Assembly: GCF_002197845.1 (NCBI RefSeq)
Contig: NZ_NIDE01000004.1
Coordinates: 1,302,001-1,366,000, forward strand
DNA length: 64,000 nucleotides
From: Fimbriiglobus ruber
GTDB lineage: Bacteria > Planctomycetota > Planctomycetia > Gemmatales > Gemmataceae
Direction of reading: 5' to 3'
Shown here: positions 1 through 8,334 of the stretch, in pieces
Position numbering within the stretch: the first letter of the stretch is position 1
Layout: the number at the start of each line of letters is the position of its first letter
Notes under the pieces: generated by a model
Database searches by the model: none
Told to the model about the DNA's origin: nothing
What the model saw: only the letters and a program-made list of their open reading frames with translations
Position numbers and translations under genes: made by a program

Positions 1-1017
1 GCCCAGGGCAAGACGTTCCCGCACCCGACCACTGGCGGCAAGACCGAACTCGGCCCGGAGTATTACGAGGCCCTGGCCAAGTCGCCCTTCGGCAGCGAAG
101 TCCTCCTCGCGCTGGCCAAAACGTGTATCCTCGAAGAAAAACTCGGCCAGCGTGACACGTCCGACCTGCTCACTGTAAGCTTTTCCTCGAACGACCTGAT
201 CGGTCACACCTGGGGACCGGACTCCCAGGAAGTTCTCGACGTCACCCTCCGCTCGGACGTGATTATGGCCGACCTGCTCTCGTTCCTGGACGAGACCGTC
301 GGCCCGGGCAACTTTGCCGTCCTGGTGACAGCCGATCACGGGATCTGCCCGATCCCCGAGGTGTCGGTCGCGAAAGGGCGGGACGCTGGGCGGCTGTCAT
401 CGCGTTCGCTCGTCGAGGGGGTCAAGGGGGCCGAAGGGGCCGAAAAGTTCCTGCAAGAGGTGTACGGCCACGCTCCTCTCGCAATGGGCGTGTCCGGAGG
501 TGAGGTACTTCCGGGGGCGACATCCCAGGGGAGCCAAGGCAAGTGGATCGAAGCATTTTCGCCGCCGAACGTTTATCTGAATCGACGGCACCTGGCCGAG
601 CGAAACATCAACCCCAGCGAGGCGGCGGACAAACTCGCCGGCTGGCTGCGCACCCAACCCGGCATTGAACGGGCTTACTCGCGATCGCAGCTGCTCGACC
701 CGCTGGCGCCGGCGAGTCCCACCCTTACGCGGACGCGGGCGTCGTTCGACCCGGCTCGGAGCGGGGACGTACTGTTCGTAATCAAGCCGTATTACCTGAT
801 CGACGTCCCCACCGCCGGCACCACGCACGGGACGCCGCACGAGTACGACACGCACACCCCGTTTCTGGTGTACGGCCCCGGCCTGACCGGCGGCCCGCCC
901 CGTACCGAACCCGTCACCCCGCTCCACGCGGCTCCGGTCCTCGCCGCGTACCTGGGCGTTCGGCCGCCGAAGGACTGTCAATACGGGGTGCCGCGGACGC
1001 TGGCGCGGCCCTGGTAG
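1..1017 (+). CDS. Alkaline phosphatase family protein (type I phosphodiesterase/nucleotide pyrophosphatase fold), 5' truncated
   Basis: The frame is open from the first base of the window to a TAG at 1015-1017, so the start lies upstream. The visible C-terminal 338 residues carry the alkaline phosphatase superfamily metal-site pattern: SSNDLIGHTWGPDS at about residues 61-74, VTADHGI near residue 110, and a late THGTPHEYDTHTPFL segment with the conserved second-metal histidines and the H-x-P-F/L end. These fit PafA-like or nucleotide-pyrophosphatase-like phosphomonoesterases or diesterases, which are normally exported; the signal peptide would be in the missing part. The substrate cannot be told from sequence. 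An internal ATG at 259 is not a credible start because the metal-binding SSND segment lies before it. Confidence 0.85.
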   Translation, partial: AQGKTFPHPTTGGKTELGPEYYEALAKSPFGSEVLLALAKTCILEEKLGQRDTSDLLTVSFSSNDLIGHTWGPDSQEVLDVTLRSDVIMADLLSFLDETVGPGNFAVLVTADHGICPIPEVSVAKGRDAGRLSSRSLVEGVKGAEGAEKFLQEVYGHAPLAMGVSGGEVLPGATSQGSQGKWIEAFSPPNVYLNRRHLAERNINPSEAADKLAGWLRTQPGIERAYSRSQLLDPLAPASPTLTRTRASFDPARSGDVLFVIKPYYLIDVPTAGTTHGTPHEYDTHTPFLVYGPGLTGGPPRTEPVTPLHAAPVLAAYLGVRPPKDCQYGVPRTLARPW

Positions 1018-1239
1018 AATCGGGCCGGGCGCGCCCTTATCAATTACCGCATCTCAAAAGAGATCAAAGTCGCTCTTTTGATGGCGAATACCCAGCCATG
1101 GGTTTTTAGTGGAGTAGCGGAGGGGCAGGGACTCTGCCGCCTCCGCCCACGTCAAACCGGATCTGTACGGGGAGGCGGCCCAGCGATGCGGCTGCGGTCA
1201 AGTTGACCGCGCGCCGGGTTGGGGGTTCCCCTCTGGTGC
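1018..1239. other. Intergenic stretch without recognised gene
   Basis: Between the phosphatase stop and the recombinase relic I see no convincing frame, Shine-Dalgarno site or structured RNA. The tract may be debris from the same insertion or decay event that left the recombinase fragment just downstream. Confidence 0.4.
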
Positions 1240-1380
1240 CCGAATCAACTCCGGCACACGTTCCCGACCTAGGCCGCCCAAGTGCGGCTCGGACACGCGC
1301 AGGTAGACGTCACCCAAATTTACGCCGAGCGGGACGAACAGTTCGCGCTCGAAGTGGCCGCGAAGATGGGGTGCCCTCCT
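1240..1380 (+). pseudogene. Relic of a tyrosine recombinase/phage-type integrase C-terminus
   Basis: In one frame the sequence reads PNQLRHTFPT, a TAG at 1270-1272, then AAQVRLGHAQVDVTQIYAERD and a short tail ending near KMG. This is the C-terminal catalytic core of tyrosine recombinases: the H-x-L-R-H-T box with its catalytic Arg, the LGH box, and the T-x-x-Y-x nucleophile region (here TQIYAERD). The roughly ten residues normally found between the RHT box and the LGH box are missing and a stop codon lies there. Nothing resembling the N-terminal half is seen upstream. It is therefore a decayed fragment, inactive, marking an old integrative element. Confidence 0.75.
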
Positions 1381-1430
1381 CCTCCGCTTAGCAAGGACAG
1401 GGGAAAAACTCGAAGCTACCGGAGAATCGC

Positions 1431-2189
1431 ATGGCGAGGAATTTTGAAGGCAAAATCGTTCTGGTGACCGGCGGCACGTCCGGCATTGGCAAGGCGACCG
1501 CCATCGCCTTCGCGGGCGCGGGGGCCAAAGTCGTCGTCACCGGCCGCCGCGAAAAGGAAGGGAAGCAAGTCGTTGCCGAGATCGAGCGGGACGGTGGCAC
1601 CGCCGCCTTTTTCCAAGCCGACTTCTCGAAGGAGATCGAGGTGAAGGCGGCCGTCGATTTCGTCGCGGCGACCTTCGGGCGGCTGGATGTCGCCTTTAAC
1701 AACGCGGGTGTCGAATCCGTGGACCCGCTGTCCGAGATCACCGAGCAGAAATACCGGGCGATTTTCGACATCAACGTCTGGGGCGTACTCAGTGCGATGA
1801 AGCACGAGATCGCCGCCATGCTCAAAACCGGCGGCGGAGCCATCGTCAACACGTCGAGTACCTTCGGTCATGTGGGCGCCGCGCAGGTGACGATCTATGT
1901 CGCGTCCAAGCACGCGGTCGAAGGGATGACCAAGTGCGTCGCCCTGGAATTCGCCAAACAGAATATCCGTGTCAACACGATTTCGCCCGCGGCGATCGAT
2001 ACGGACATGATCGACCGCTTCGCCGGCAAGGAGGGGGCGGCCCGCGATGCCTTGATCGCCCTCCATCCGGTCGGACGATTGGGAACGGGCGAAGAGATCG
2101 CTGCCGCGGTACTCTACCTGTGTTCGGATGCGGCGAAATTCACGACGGGGACTTCGCTTAAGGTCGATGGCGGGTGGCTTGCCCAGTGA
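1431..2189 (+). CDS. SDR family NAD(P)-dependent oxidoreductase
   Basis: A 252-residue classical short-chain dehydrogenase/reductase of normal family length. The N-terminal cofactor motif GGTSGIG is at about residues 14-20, NNAG follows the fourth strand, and the catalytic Ser143, Tyr156 and Lys160 (Y-x-x-x-K as YVASK) are present. The C-terminal part has the usual SPAAIDTDM and DGGW segments. The ATG is preceded by GGAGAATCGC, a reasonable ribosome site. Classical SDRs of this type oxidise or reduce alcohols, ketones or sugars in the cytosol; the Arg in TGRR after strand 2 suggests NADP(H) preference (inference). It stands alone, directly after the recombinase relic. Confidence 0.9.
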   Translation: MARNFEGKIVLVTGGTSGIGKATAIAFAGAGAKVVVTGRREKEGKQVVAEIERDGGTAAFFQADFSKEIEVKAAVDFVAATFGRLDVAFNNAGVESVDPLSEITEQKYRAIFDINVWGVLSAMKHEIAAMLKTGGGAIVNTSSTFGHVGAAQVTIYVASKHAVEGMTKCVALEFAKQNIRVNTISPAAIDTDMIDRFAGKEGAARDALIALHPVGRLGTGEEIAAAVLYLCSDAAKFTTGTSLKVDGGWLAQ

Positions 2190-2997
2190 CATCGACCCGC
2201 CGCCACTCCCACAGCGGTACGGGTGACTCCCCGGCTCAGAGCGGTCTTTATTACGTGATCGCTTGTTCAGTACGCTCGGAGTACGCTTCGCGAATCCCGA
2301 GCGGACCTTCCGGACCTGTACACAGACTAACGTCAAAGGACACGATGTCTGTGCCGGGCTTCGCCCGGCAGAACTCGGCCCTCTTGCCCAGACATCGAAT
2401 CCCAAGGGTCACACGTCCGGGACACCCGTTTTTTGCAAAACGAACCCAATTTGCGGCGACGTGTATGGACTTGCGGCCGTCGCCGAGGCGTCCCGGGATC
2501 GGTTTTTACCAAACGAACCCAATCCCGTCGTCTGACGTCCGTCTGAAGCTGGCTGGCTGAGGTACTCGGGCACACCGGTTTTTGCAAAACGAACCCATTT
2601 CGAGCGGGATCCGTTTTCCGGCTTCGCGTGCGTCGAGAAACAACTACCACCGGCTCTCAATGGGTCGGTTGCGGGCACGGATCGTCGGAATACGAACAGG
2701 ATAACCGGATCACATTGATCAAGGTCGCGTGGGGTCGAGACCGCTGTCCGCGGATCAGGCTACCGACCGATCGGGCGTGTGCCTCACGCGGGTACAGCGT
2801 TCGCCCGGGATTCGCGGAGCGGACCCCAGGCGAATGGACAAATGCTGTACAAACGCCGGGCTTCCATCGACAAACTCAACGCGATTGAAGCCTACCAACG
2901 ACGCGGCGGGGACCGGTTTGGTTGACGCCATCGACCGCGGGCGCGTCCCTGTGGACGGTGCCAGTCGCGAAGAGTCATAGTCCGAACTTCAATTTTT
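2190..2997. other. Long non-coding tract with degenerate repeats
   Basis: About 800 bases without a credible gene. Short open frames exist on both strands but none has family resemblance or a good ribosome site. The only structure noticed is the periodic repeat at 2425-2597, listed separately. Confidence 0.5.
2425..2597. repeat. Three copies of a roughly 23-bp motif spaced about 75 bp apart
   Basis: The core GTTTTTTGCAAAACGAACCC and variants of it begin near 2425, 2501 and 2576. The second copy reads GGTTTTTACCAAACGAACCC and the third GGTTTTTGCAAAACGAACCC. The starts are 76 and 75 bp apart while the spacer sequence is largely diverged, so this looks like an old tandem array whose core has been conserved, or a mobile motif. 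The spacing argues against chance. No protein-coding explanation is convincing. Confidence 0.6.
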
Positions 2998-3041
2998 GGG
3001 CGAGGGCCTGGGAATTGCGAATCATCTCCCAAGCCTCGCCC
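2998..3041 (-). terminator. Stem-loop downstream of the 36-residue membrane protein gene
   Basis: GGGCGAGGGCCTGGGA at 2998-3013 pairs with TCCCAAGCCTCGCCC at 3027-3041 with one bulge and a G-U pair. It lies 13 bases past the stop of the small minus-strand gene. There is no U-run on that strand, so it could be a terminator-like or mRNA-stabilising hairpin. Confidence 0.5.
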
Positions 3042-3053
3042 GAGCGACAGAGA

Positions 3054-3164
3054 CTACGGATGCGCCGGGCCACCGCGGTGGCCGGTGCGGAAGAGTAACC
3101 CACTCAACACCCAGATCGCGAACGTGAGCAACAGACCGAACCCGATAAAGGTAACGGTTTCCAT
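3054..3164 (-). CDS. Small single-pass membrane protein, 36 residues
   Basis: ATG at 3162-3164, TAG at 3054-3056. The peptide begins METVTFIGFGLLLTFAIWVL, continues SGLLFRTGHRGG and ends PAHP. It has one strongly hydrophobic helix (about residues 5-25) followed by a basic tail, so an N-out/C-in anchor is likely. The start is preceded by CCCGGAGGCGTCAG, with a perfect GGAGG core seven bases before the ATG, and a stem-loop follows the stop. It resembles in size and plan the tiny accessory subunits of membrane complexes such as KdpF, but no specific family is recognised and no partner lies next to it. Function unknown. Confidence 0.6.
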   Translation of the reverse strand: METVTFIGFGLLLTFAIWVLSGLLFRTGHRGGPAHP

Positions 3165-3307
3165 CTGACGCCTCCGGGAGAGCGTGTGCCACTAGACGAG
3201 TGACAGACACGACCGAGCCGGTGACGAATGAGACATGCCGGCCCGACACCTCTTATTTTGCCCGCGCCTGACGCAAAATCCAACAAAACTCGTCGCAAAT
3301 CGGCCGT

Positions 3308-4414
3308 TTACCCCGCCGCCCGCGCCGGCACGTTCGCCACGGACTGGAGGCCGGCGACCGCCTGCCGGACGAGCGCGAGCCCCCGCTGGATGACCGTCGC
3401 CCGCCACCCGTGCGCCGCCGGAGCGAACACGTTCTTGAGCCACGCCCGGGTCCGGTTCCGTGCGGGATCGCCGGGGGCACACCAGACGTGCGCGCGGTTC
3501 TCGTCGCGCATGGCGGAGAGGACGGTCAGCCCGCCGTACGTCCCGAACTCGGCGCAGAAAAAAAGGTAGTCCCGACTACCTGCTTGCGAAACACACCACT
3601 GACCGAACCCGCCGCGGGTTTCGTAGGCCATGCCTTCGGGCGCCGACGCCTCGATCACGCCGGGGCCGAACCACTTCGTCGCCCGGTCCGTCTGCTCCGG
3701 GGTGAGCGGGTCGTCGATCAGGAGCTTGTACGTACCCCACCGGCCCAACCCCGTGTGCATGTCGAGGTGGACGACGTTCGGGGCGGCCCCGAGCCAGGTC
3801 GTGAAGTGGGCGTTCAGGATGCGTTGGCTTTCCGCCGGCCCGTGTCCGCCGAAGAAGATGCCCTTCGGGTAGTCGTACTGCCCGCCCGCGATCGCCTGCT
3901 TCAAGCCGGAATAGCCGTGCCGGGCAATCGAAAGCAGTGCCTTCGCGAAGAACGGTTCCCACCGGTTCGGCGGGCCGGGCGGGTTGAGTGTGGAGTCCAC
4001 GAGCGCGTAAGTCGGCGGGCTGCCGCGGAAGGGTACGCCGTCGAGCAGGAAGTTCCGGTTCAGGTCGACGTTGTTCTCGTCGAACCGGCGGCCGTGCGCA
4101 AAGCCGTGCGGGCTGACGGCGTGAACGAACACGTACCGCACCCCCGGCGGCGGCCCGCCGGCCCGCTCGAACGCATCGAAAGCAGCGAGTTGAAGGGCCG
4201 AGCCGAAGTACCCTTCGACGCCGTGGACCCCGCTCGTAACCAGGAGGACCGGCCGGCCGTCGCCCTCGCCCGAGAGGGCCACGTCAATGGTCAGTTCCTC
4301 TCCCCCCGGCCCGCGGGCGGCAATCGGGTAGGCGTGTTGAGTCCACCCGAGCCTGGTAGCCGCGGCGCGGAAGCGATCTCGGGCGGTGAAGTAGTCGGGA
4401 GAAAATGGCGTCAT
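3308..4414 (-). CDS. DUF2817 (M14-like zinc carboxypeptidase fold) protein
   Basis: A 368-residue protein beginning MTPFSPDYFTARDRF. I chose the ATG at 4412-4414 because GGAGG lies nine bases upstream; a longer frame reaches 4462 but has no such site. The segment LLVTSGVHGVEGYFGS carries the H-x-x-E metal-ligand pair typical of DUF2817 and related aspartoacylase/carboxypeptidase-like enzymes, ENNVDLNRNF follows with the conserved N-R, and HLDMHTGLG gives the third zinc histidine. The near-C-terminal AEFGTYGG is the probable catalytic Glu region. Substrate unknown; members are hydrolases of unassigned specificity. It is probably cytosolic, as no signal peptide is visible, and is co-directional with the protease gene upstream of it on the minus strand. 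Confidence 0.85.
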   Translation of the reverse strand: MTPFSPDYFTARDRFRAAATRLGWTQHAYPIAARGPGGEELTIDVALSGEGDGRPVLLVTSGVHGVEGYFGSALQLAAFDAFERAGGPPPGVRYVFVHAVSPHGFAHGRRFDENNVDLNRNFLLDGVPFRGSPPTYALVDSTLNPPGPPNRWEPFFAKALLSIARHGYSGLKQAIAGGQYDYPKGIFFGGHGPAESQRILNAHFTTWLGAAPNVVHLDMHTGLGRWGTYKLLIDDPLTPEQTDRATKWFGPGVIEASAPEGMAYETRGGFGQWCVSQAGSRDYLFFCAEFGTYGGLTVLSAMRDENRAHVWCAPGDPARNRTRAWLKNVFAPAAHGWRATVIQRGLALVRQAVAGLQSVANVPARAAG

Positions 4415-4519
4415 GTTCGGCGGCCGCCTCCGTGTGGCGGCGCGACCGCCGTGGGGGTTCACAATGGAATTCTACGCCGCCTGCCCGGCGCCAAACATTC
4501 ATTCAGATCTCGAATGATG

Positions 4520-6760
4520 TCACTCCCCGAATCCGGGGAATGCGTCGGGCGGGTTTCCCGGCCCCGCGGGCGGTTTCTGTCGAGCCCGGGGATTGGGTCG
4601 GGCGACGGGACGGGGAGCTGGTTCGGGTTCGCCCCGGCTCGCGTCGGCCCGGCGGCCCGTTCTCGTATCCTCGACCTCGGCATCGCCCTTACCGCGGCGG
4701 AGCGACATGACGACCAATCCGACCACGCAACCGCCGATCAGGAGTACCGCCAGCCCGCCCACGATCATGGCGATCAGCCTCCACGGCGTACCTTTCGCCG
4801 CAACTGGTTCGTCCGCTTCGTCCTCCGCGGCAGCGGCGGCCGGTTTCGGGGCCGCGGGCGGGCGCGGCGGCGGCTCGTAGGGGTAAATGATTTTGTCGTC
4901 CGCGGCGAGCGTCTTTGCGACCTTGCCGGTCCGCGAGTCGAGGATCTCAATCTTGTTCACGCCGACGATTCCGTGGCCGGTCTTCGCGCTGACCCGTTCG
5001 ATCGTGCAGCTGAGGCGGGCCAGTTGCGGGCCGCGCGGGATCTCGTCTTCCGCCCGCGAGCCGACAGTTTTCGAGGTGAACAAATCCAGGTTCAGCGGTT
5101 TGACGTTGTTGTCGTTGACGATCTTGACCTCGAAGCCGGAGCCGGCGAAGCCGATGCCCGTGTAGATCGCTTCGAGAACGAGCGGCTTGCCCTGGAACTT
5201 GTCCGGGAAGCGGTTCACAGCAGCCAGTGTCGGCGGTCCGGCCGGGGGCGCGGTCTCCGGCTTCATGGTCGCCGTGGCTTTCCCGTCGGAGTCCACGAAC
5301 TGTACCTGGCGGACCTCGACCGTGTGGCGAACGTCCCCGCGGACCGGCTTCCTCACGTCGCCTTTGACCCGGATCGCGAACGTGTCTTCTGGCGTCACCC
5401 CGAGATCGGACAACTGGAGCCCGATGTCCTTGGGGACGACCACCCGCAGACTGGAGGGCGGCTTCAGGCTCTCCGCCATCAATTCCAGTTCGTACCCGTC
5501 GTCTCGCGCCTTGAGGCCGCAGGACGTGAGCGCGTCGAACTCGACGGCCTTGCCGGCGAAGCCTTCGGGGTTGCGATTCAGGTCCACAAGATCAGTGTCG
5601 GCTCCCTTGGCGGGCAGCCGGTCGGTCGGGGCCGGGAGCATGGGACCGGACGTGAATGGCGAGTCTGCCCGGTTGGTCGTCGCGGGTCGTTGCACGTCGC
5701 CCAGCTTGACCTCGGCCGGGGCGGACAAGACCTTCCCCGCGGACGTGGTCAACTCGACCTGGACCCAGAGCGCCCGCTTGCCGTCGTCCGCGAGTTTGAC
5801 CGGAGCCCGCCCGCTGGACGTGGCCGCCTGGATCGGCAGGGGTACCCGTTTCGCGTCCGGCATCGCGGTCGGGCCGTCGGGGCCGGGCCGCGGGGGTAAG
5901 TCGCCGTCGACCGGGCGGACCAGAACGGCGGCCGATTTCACGATCTGAAGCGGGTCGATGATGAGGACGTCGAGTGCGTAATCCGTACCCGCCGGGACGA
6001 GCCGGATCGGTCCGGCCCGGCCCTTGAGCATCGAGGCGACCTCGTGCTGCGGGATCGCGAACCCGATCCCGGCCCCCTTGATAGTCGCGACCGCGACGCC
6101 GACCAGCTGGCCCTCGGCCGTCACGACCGGGCCGCCACTGTTGCCGGGGTTGAGCGCGCCGTTGAGCTGAACCATCGCCACCTGACCGCCGGGGCCGGTC
6201 CGGATGCTCGAGACGCTCGCCGGGCCGATGCTGATCTCGGGATTCTTCTGCGTGCCGAGTCGCTGCCCGAACGGGAATCCGCAAACGAAGACGGGCATCG
6301 TTTCCAGCAATTTCGGTGAATCGTTCGGATCGATCGGGGCGGGCAGGTCGGCGATTCCGCTGATACGCAACACGGCCAAGTCCCGCGTCGGGTCGTATGC
6401 GGCGATGTCGGCCGTGGCAATCCGCTCGTCCGCCGTTCCGCTGTGAAGCACCACGTCCACGGACCGCTTCACCGTTTGCGGCGTCTGGCCGGGCGCCGGC
6501 GCGATCGGGATATCGACGACGTGGAGGTTCGTGATTACGTAAGCGGTCTTGTCCTCGGCGCGGACGATGAAGCCAGACCCGGTGACCGTCGCGATCCCCG
6601 CCTGGACTTTGACGAAGACCGTCGCGGCCTTCAATTTCTTGACCTGCTCGGCCGACAGCCCCTGCCCCAGAGAGGACGCGGGCCAGAGCCCCGCAATCAC
6701 CAGGGTCGCCGCTAATACACTTAGCAACTGAAGGATCGAGCGGCGGCGGGTTCCGGTCAT
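4520..6760 (-). CDS. Membrane-anchored trypsin-like serine protease (DegP/HtrA-like catalytic domain)
   Basis: A 746-residue protein starting at the ATG at 6758-6760 (ACGGAGTACCCA upstream). Residues 8-33 form a signal sequence or N-terminal helix. A trypsin-2-type protease domain follows with the triad His80 (VITNLHVVD), Asp127 (TRDLAVLRI) and Ser208 (NPGNSGGPV), ending in the typical GIGFAIP strand near residue 231. No PDZ domain is evident after it; instead there are about 350 residues of beta-rich unknown sequence, a Pro/Ala-rich stretch, and a C-terminal transmembrane helix (IAMIVGGLAVLLIGGCVVGL) followed by a short basic, Pro-rich cytoplasmic tail. It is probably a surface or periplasmic quality-control or processing protease held in the membrane. 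Substrates unknown. Confidence 0.85.
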   Translation of the reverse strand: MTGTRRRSILQLLSVLAATLVIAGLWPASSLGQGLSAEQVKKLKAATVFVKVQAGIATVTGSGFIVRAEDKTAYVITNLHVVDIPIAPAPGQTPQTVKRSVDVVLHSGTADERIATADIAAYDPTRDLAVLRISGIADLPAPIDPNDSPKLLETMPVFVCGFPFGQRLGTQKNPEISIGPASVSSIRTGPGGQVAMVQLNGALNPGNSGGPVVTAEGQLVGVAVATIKGAGIGFAIPQHEVASMLKGRAGPIRLVPAGTDYALDVLIIDPLQIVKSAAVLVRPVDGDLPPRPGPDGPTAMPDAKRVPLPIQAATSSGRAPVKLADDGKRALWVQVELTTSAGKVLSAPAEVKLGDVQRPATTNRADSPFTSGPMLPAPTDRLPAKGADTDLVDLNRNPEGFAGKAVEFDALTSCGLKARDDGYELELMAESLKPPSSLRVVVPKDIGLQLSDLGVTPEDTFAIRVKGDVRKPVRGDVRHTVEVRQVQFVDSDGKATATMKPETAPPAGPPTLAAVNRFPDKFQGKPLVLEAIYTGIGFAGSGFEVKIVNDNNVKPLNLDLFTSKTVGSRAEDEIPRGPQLARLSCTIERVSAKTGHGIVGVNKIEILDSRTGKVAKTLAADDKIIYPYEPPPRPPAAPKPAAAAAEDEADEPVAAKGTPWRLIAMIVGGLAVLLIGGCVVGLVVMSLRRGKGDAEVEDTRTGRRADASRGEPEPAPRPVARPNPRARQKPPAGPGNPPDAFPGFGE

Positions 6761-7052
6761 TGGGTACTCCGTGGTGTCGCCGGATTTGGGACGTGGGGGC
6801 CGCCTACTAATGCTATTGGCAGCGTACCACACCCGCCGCCGATTCGGAAGCGTGGCACACGAAATGAAGACCCGGGGACCCGGGGAAAAGATTCATAAAC
6901 CCGACCCGGAGTCGCGGTCCCGGCCTTAAATTTGCTCTTTGACGAGACCTCTTGTGAATTCACGGCATTCCGTTTGTGTGACTCCCACGTGAGTGACGTG
7001 TTGCTATTGGCGTAACGTTTTATCCGTTTCCAACGATCTCAGGAGAATCACC

Positions 7053-7541
7053 GTGGCGACGAAATCCTTTCCTACGCGAAATGACCTGTCGGCGGAAGTG
7101 CGGGCGAAGTCGGTCGACCTGCTCAACCAGTTCCTCGCCGATTACATCGACCTCTACACCCAGATCAAGCACGCCCACTGGAACATCAAGGGCCCGCATT
7201 TCATCATGCTGCACGAGCTGTTCGACGACCTGGCGGAGGAAGTCGAAGAAGGGATCGACACGGTCGCCGAACGGGCGACGGCCCTCGGCGGGGTGGCCAA
7301 GGGGACGGCGCGACTGGCGTCCGCCGCTTCGAAGTTGCCCGAGTTCCCGATCGACACCCACACCGATTTGGCCGTCGTCGACGTGCTGGTCGCCCGGTTC
7401 GCGCACGCGGCCAAGTTCGCCCGGGCGGCGATCGAGGAGGCGGACAAGTTCGGCGACAAAGGGACGTCGGACCTGTTCACCGGGCTCTCCCGCGAGTTAG
7501 ATAAGTCCCTGTGGTTCCTCGAATCGCACCTGCAAAAGTAA
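7053..7541 (+). CDS. dps: Dps-family ferritin-like protein (DNA protection during starvation)
   Basis: 162 residues, the usual Dps length. I chose the GTG at 7053 because AGGAG at 7041-7045 precedes it at the right distance; an upstream in-frame ATG at 6993 has none. The inter-subunit ferroxidase ligands are present: His42 in KHAHWNIKG, His54 and Asp58 in MLHELFDDLAEE, Asp69 and Glu73 in GIDTVAERA, which is the standard Dps pattern. Dodecameric Dps proteins oxidise and store iron using peroxide and protect DNA in the cytosol. There is no long basic N-terminal tail for strong DNA binding. The next gene follows after 16 bases and may be co-transcribed. Confidence 0.93.
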   Translation: MATKSFPTRNDLSAEVRAKSVDLLNQFLADYIDLYTQIKHAHWNIKGPHFIMLHELFDDLAEEVEEGIDTVAERATALGGVAKGTARLASAASKLPEFPIDTHTDLAVVDVLVARFAHAAKFARAAIEEADKFGDKGTSDLFTGLSRELDKSLWFLESHLQK

Positions 7542-7557
7542 TGGCCCCGGGTACTTC

Positions 7558-8085
7558 ATGTCCGACGCCCCCGAACGCGCCCCCGCACCAAAGTTTGGTA
7601 AGGCGGTCGCCCTGATCGTTGCCCTGATCGTGATCGTCCTGGCGGGGGTGGCGGTCGTCGTCTTTCCGCTCTTGATGGCCCAGTCGTTTGAATCGGCGGA
7701 AGAACTGACCCCGGAAAACATCAAGTCTTTCCGGGTGTTCGTGATGAACCGCAAAGAATTGGACGGCGGTGAAGATATCGGCCCGTATTACGCGGCCGAG
7801 GAAGACTACGCCACACTTCTGGCCCCGCTGAAGGGCGTCCCCGAAGTGCCGCAGTTCGCCGACGCCCGGGGGCCGTGGCTGGCCGAGTACCGGATTCAAA
7901 CGAAGAACGGCCGCAAGGGGACAATCAAAATGTATTGGGTGTTGCCGCCCGGCGGACGGATGCCGGCGGGCGACGCCGCGAAGCTCCGCTTCCAGATCGG
8001 CCCGCACCTGTTCGAGGGCGGCCGGGCCACGTCCATTGTGGCAGTCGCCGACGAATGCGCCTCGCGGGGGCGGTCGGCGAAATAA
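7558..8085 (+). CDS. Hypothetical single-pass membrane protein
   Basis: 175 residues from the ATG at 7558. A Pro/Lys-rich head of about 14 residues is followed by one long hydrophobic helix (KAVALIVALIVIVLAGVAVV, about residues 15-40) and an extracytoplasmic domain of about 130 residues with an alpha/beta look and no cysteines before a single late Cys. I do not recognise a family. It follows dps closely and on the same strand, so it may share its promoter; a role in the stress response is only a guess. Confidence 0.75.
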   Translation: MSDAPERAPAPKFGKAVALIVALIVIVLAGVAVVVFPLLMAQSFESAEELTPENIKSFRVFVMNRKELDGGEDIGPYYAAEEDYATLLAPLKGVPEVPQFADARGPWLAEYRIQTKNGRKGTIKMYWVLPPGGRMPAGDAAKLRFQIGPHLFEGGRATSIVAVADECASRGRSAK

Positions 8086-8114
8086 ACCCGAGTTAGAACT
8101 TGGCTGCGTGAATA

Positions 8115-8160
8115 GACCACCCCCACCCGTGCATTCCAAGCGCACGGGCGGGGGGTGGTC
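8115..8160 (+). terminator. Strong GC-rich stem-loop after the dps operon
   Basis: GACCACCCCCACCCGTGC at 8115-8132 pairs with CGCACGGGCGGGGGGTGGTC at 8141-8160 with few mismatches. It begins 29 bases after the stop at 8085. There is no U-tract, so termination may be Rho-assisted or the hairpin may stabilise the mRNA end. Confidence 0.6.
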
Positions 8161-8334
8161 GCGCATTTCTCAATACAAATTCCGCCCCTCTTCATGGCAG
8201 AGGTCCGGCCCACGCGGGCCGGCAGTATGTGGAAATCTTGGTCGTAATTTCATGCGATACTCATATTCGCGGCTACCGCGGCAATAAATTGAAACGGAGG
8301 CCGGCCGGCGATCCAGAACTCGACCCGCGAACAG

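Noticed and set aside
2425-2597. CRISPR array
   Set aside because: Only three repeats with several mismatches, about 52-bp spacers and no cas genes in the window.
2263-2650. Overlapping short frames around the 75-bp repeats as possible proteins
   Set aside because: The repeats are readable in several frames, none with a ribosome site or domain. A non-coding repeat explains the tract better.
3410-5899. An 829-codon plus-strand frame across the DUF2817 and protease genes
   Set aside because: It is antisense to two well-supported genes and yields Arg/Pro/Gly-rich sequence with no recognisable motif.
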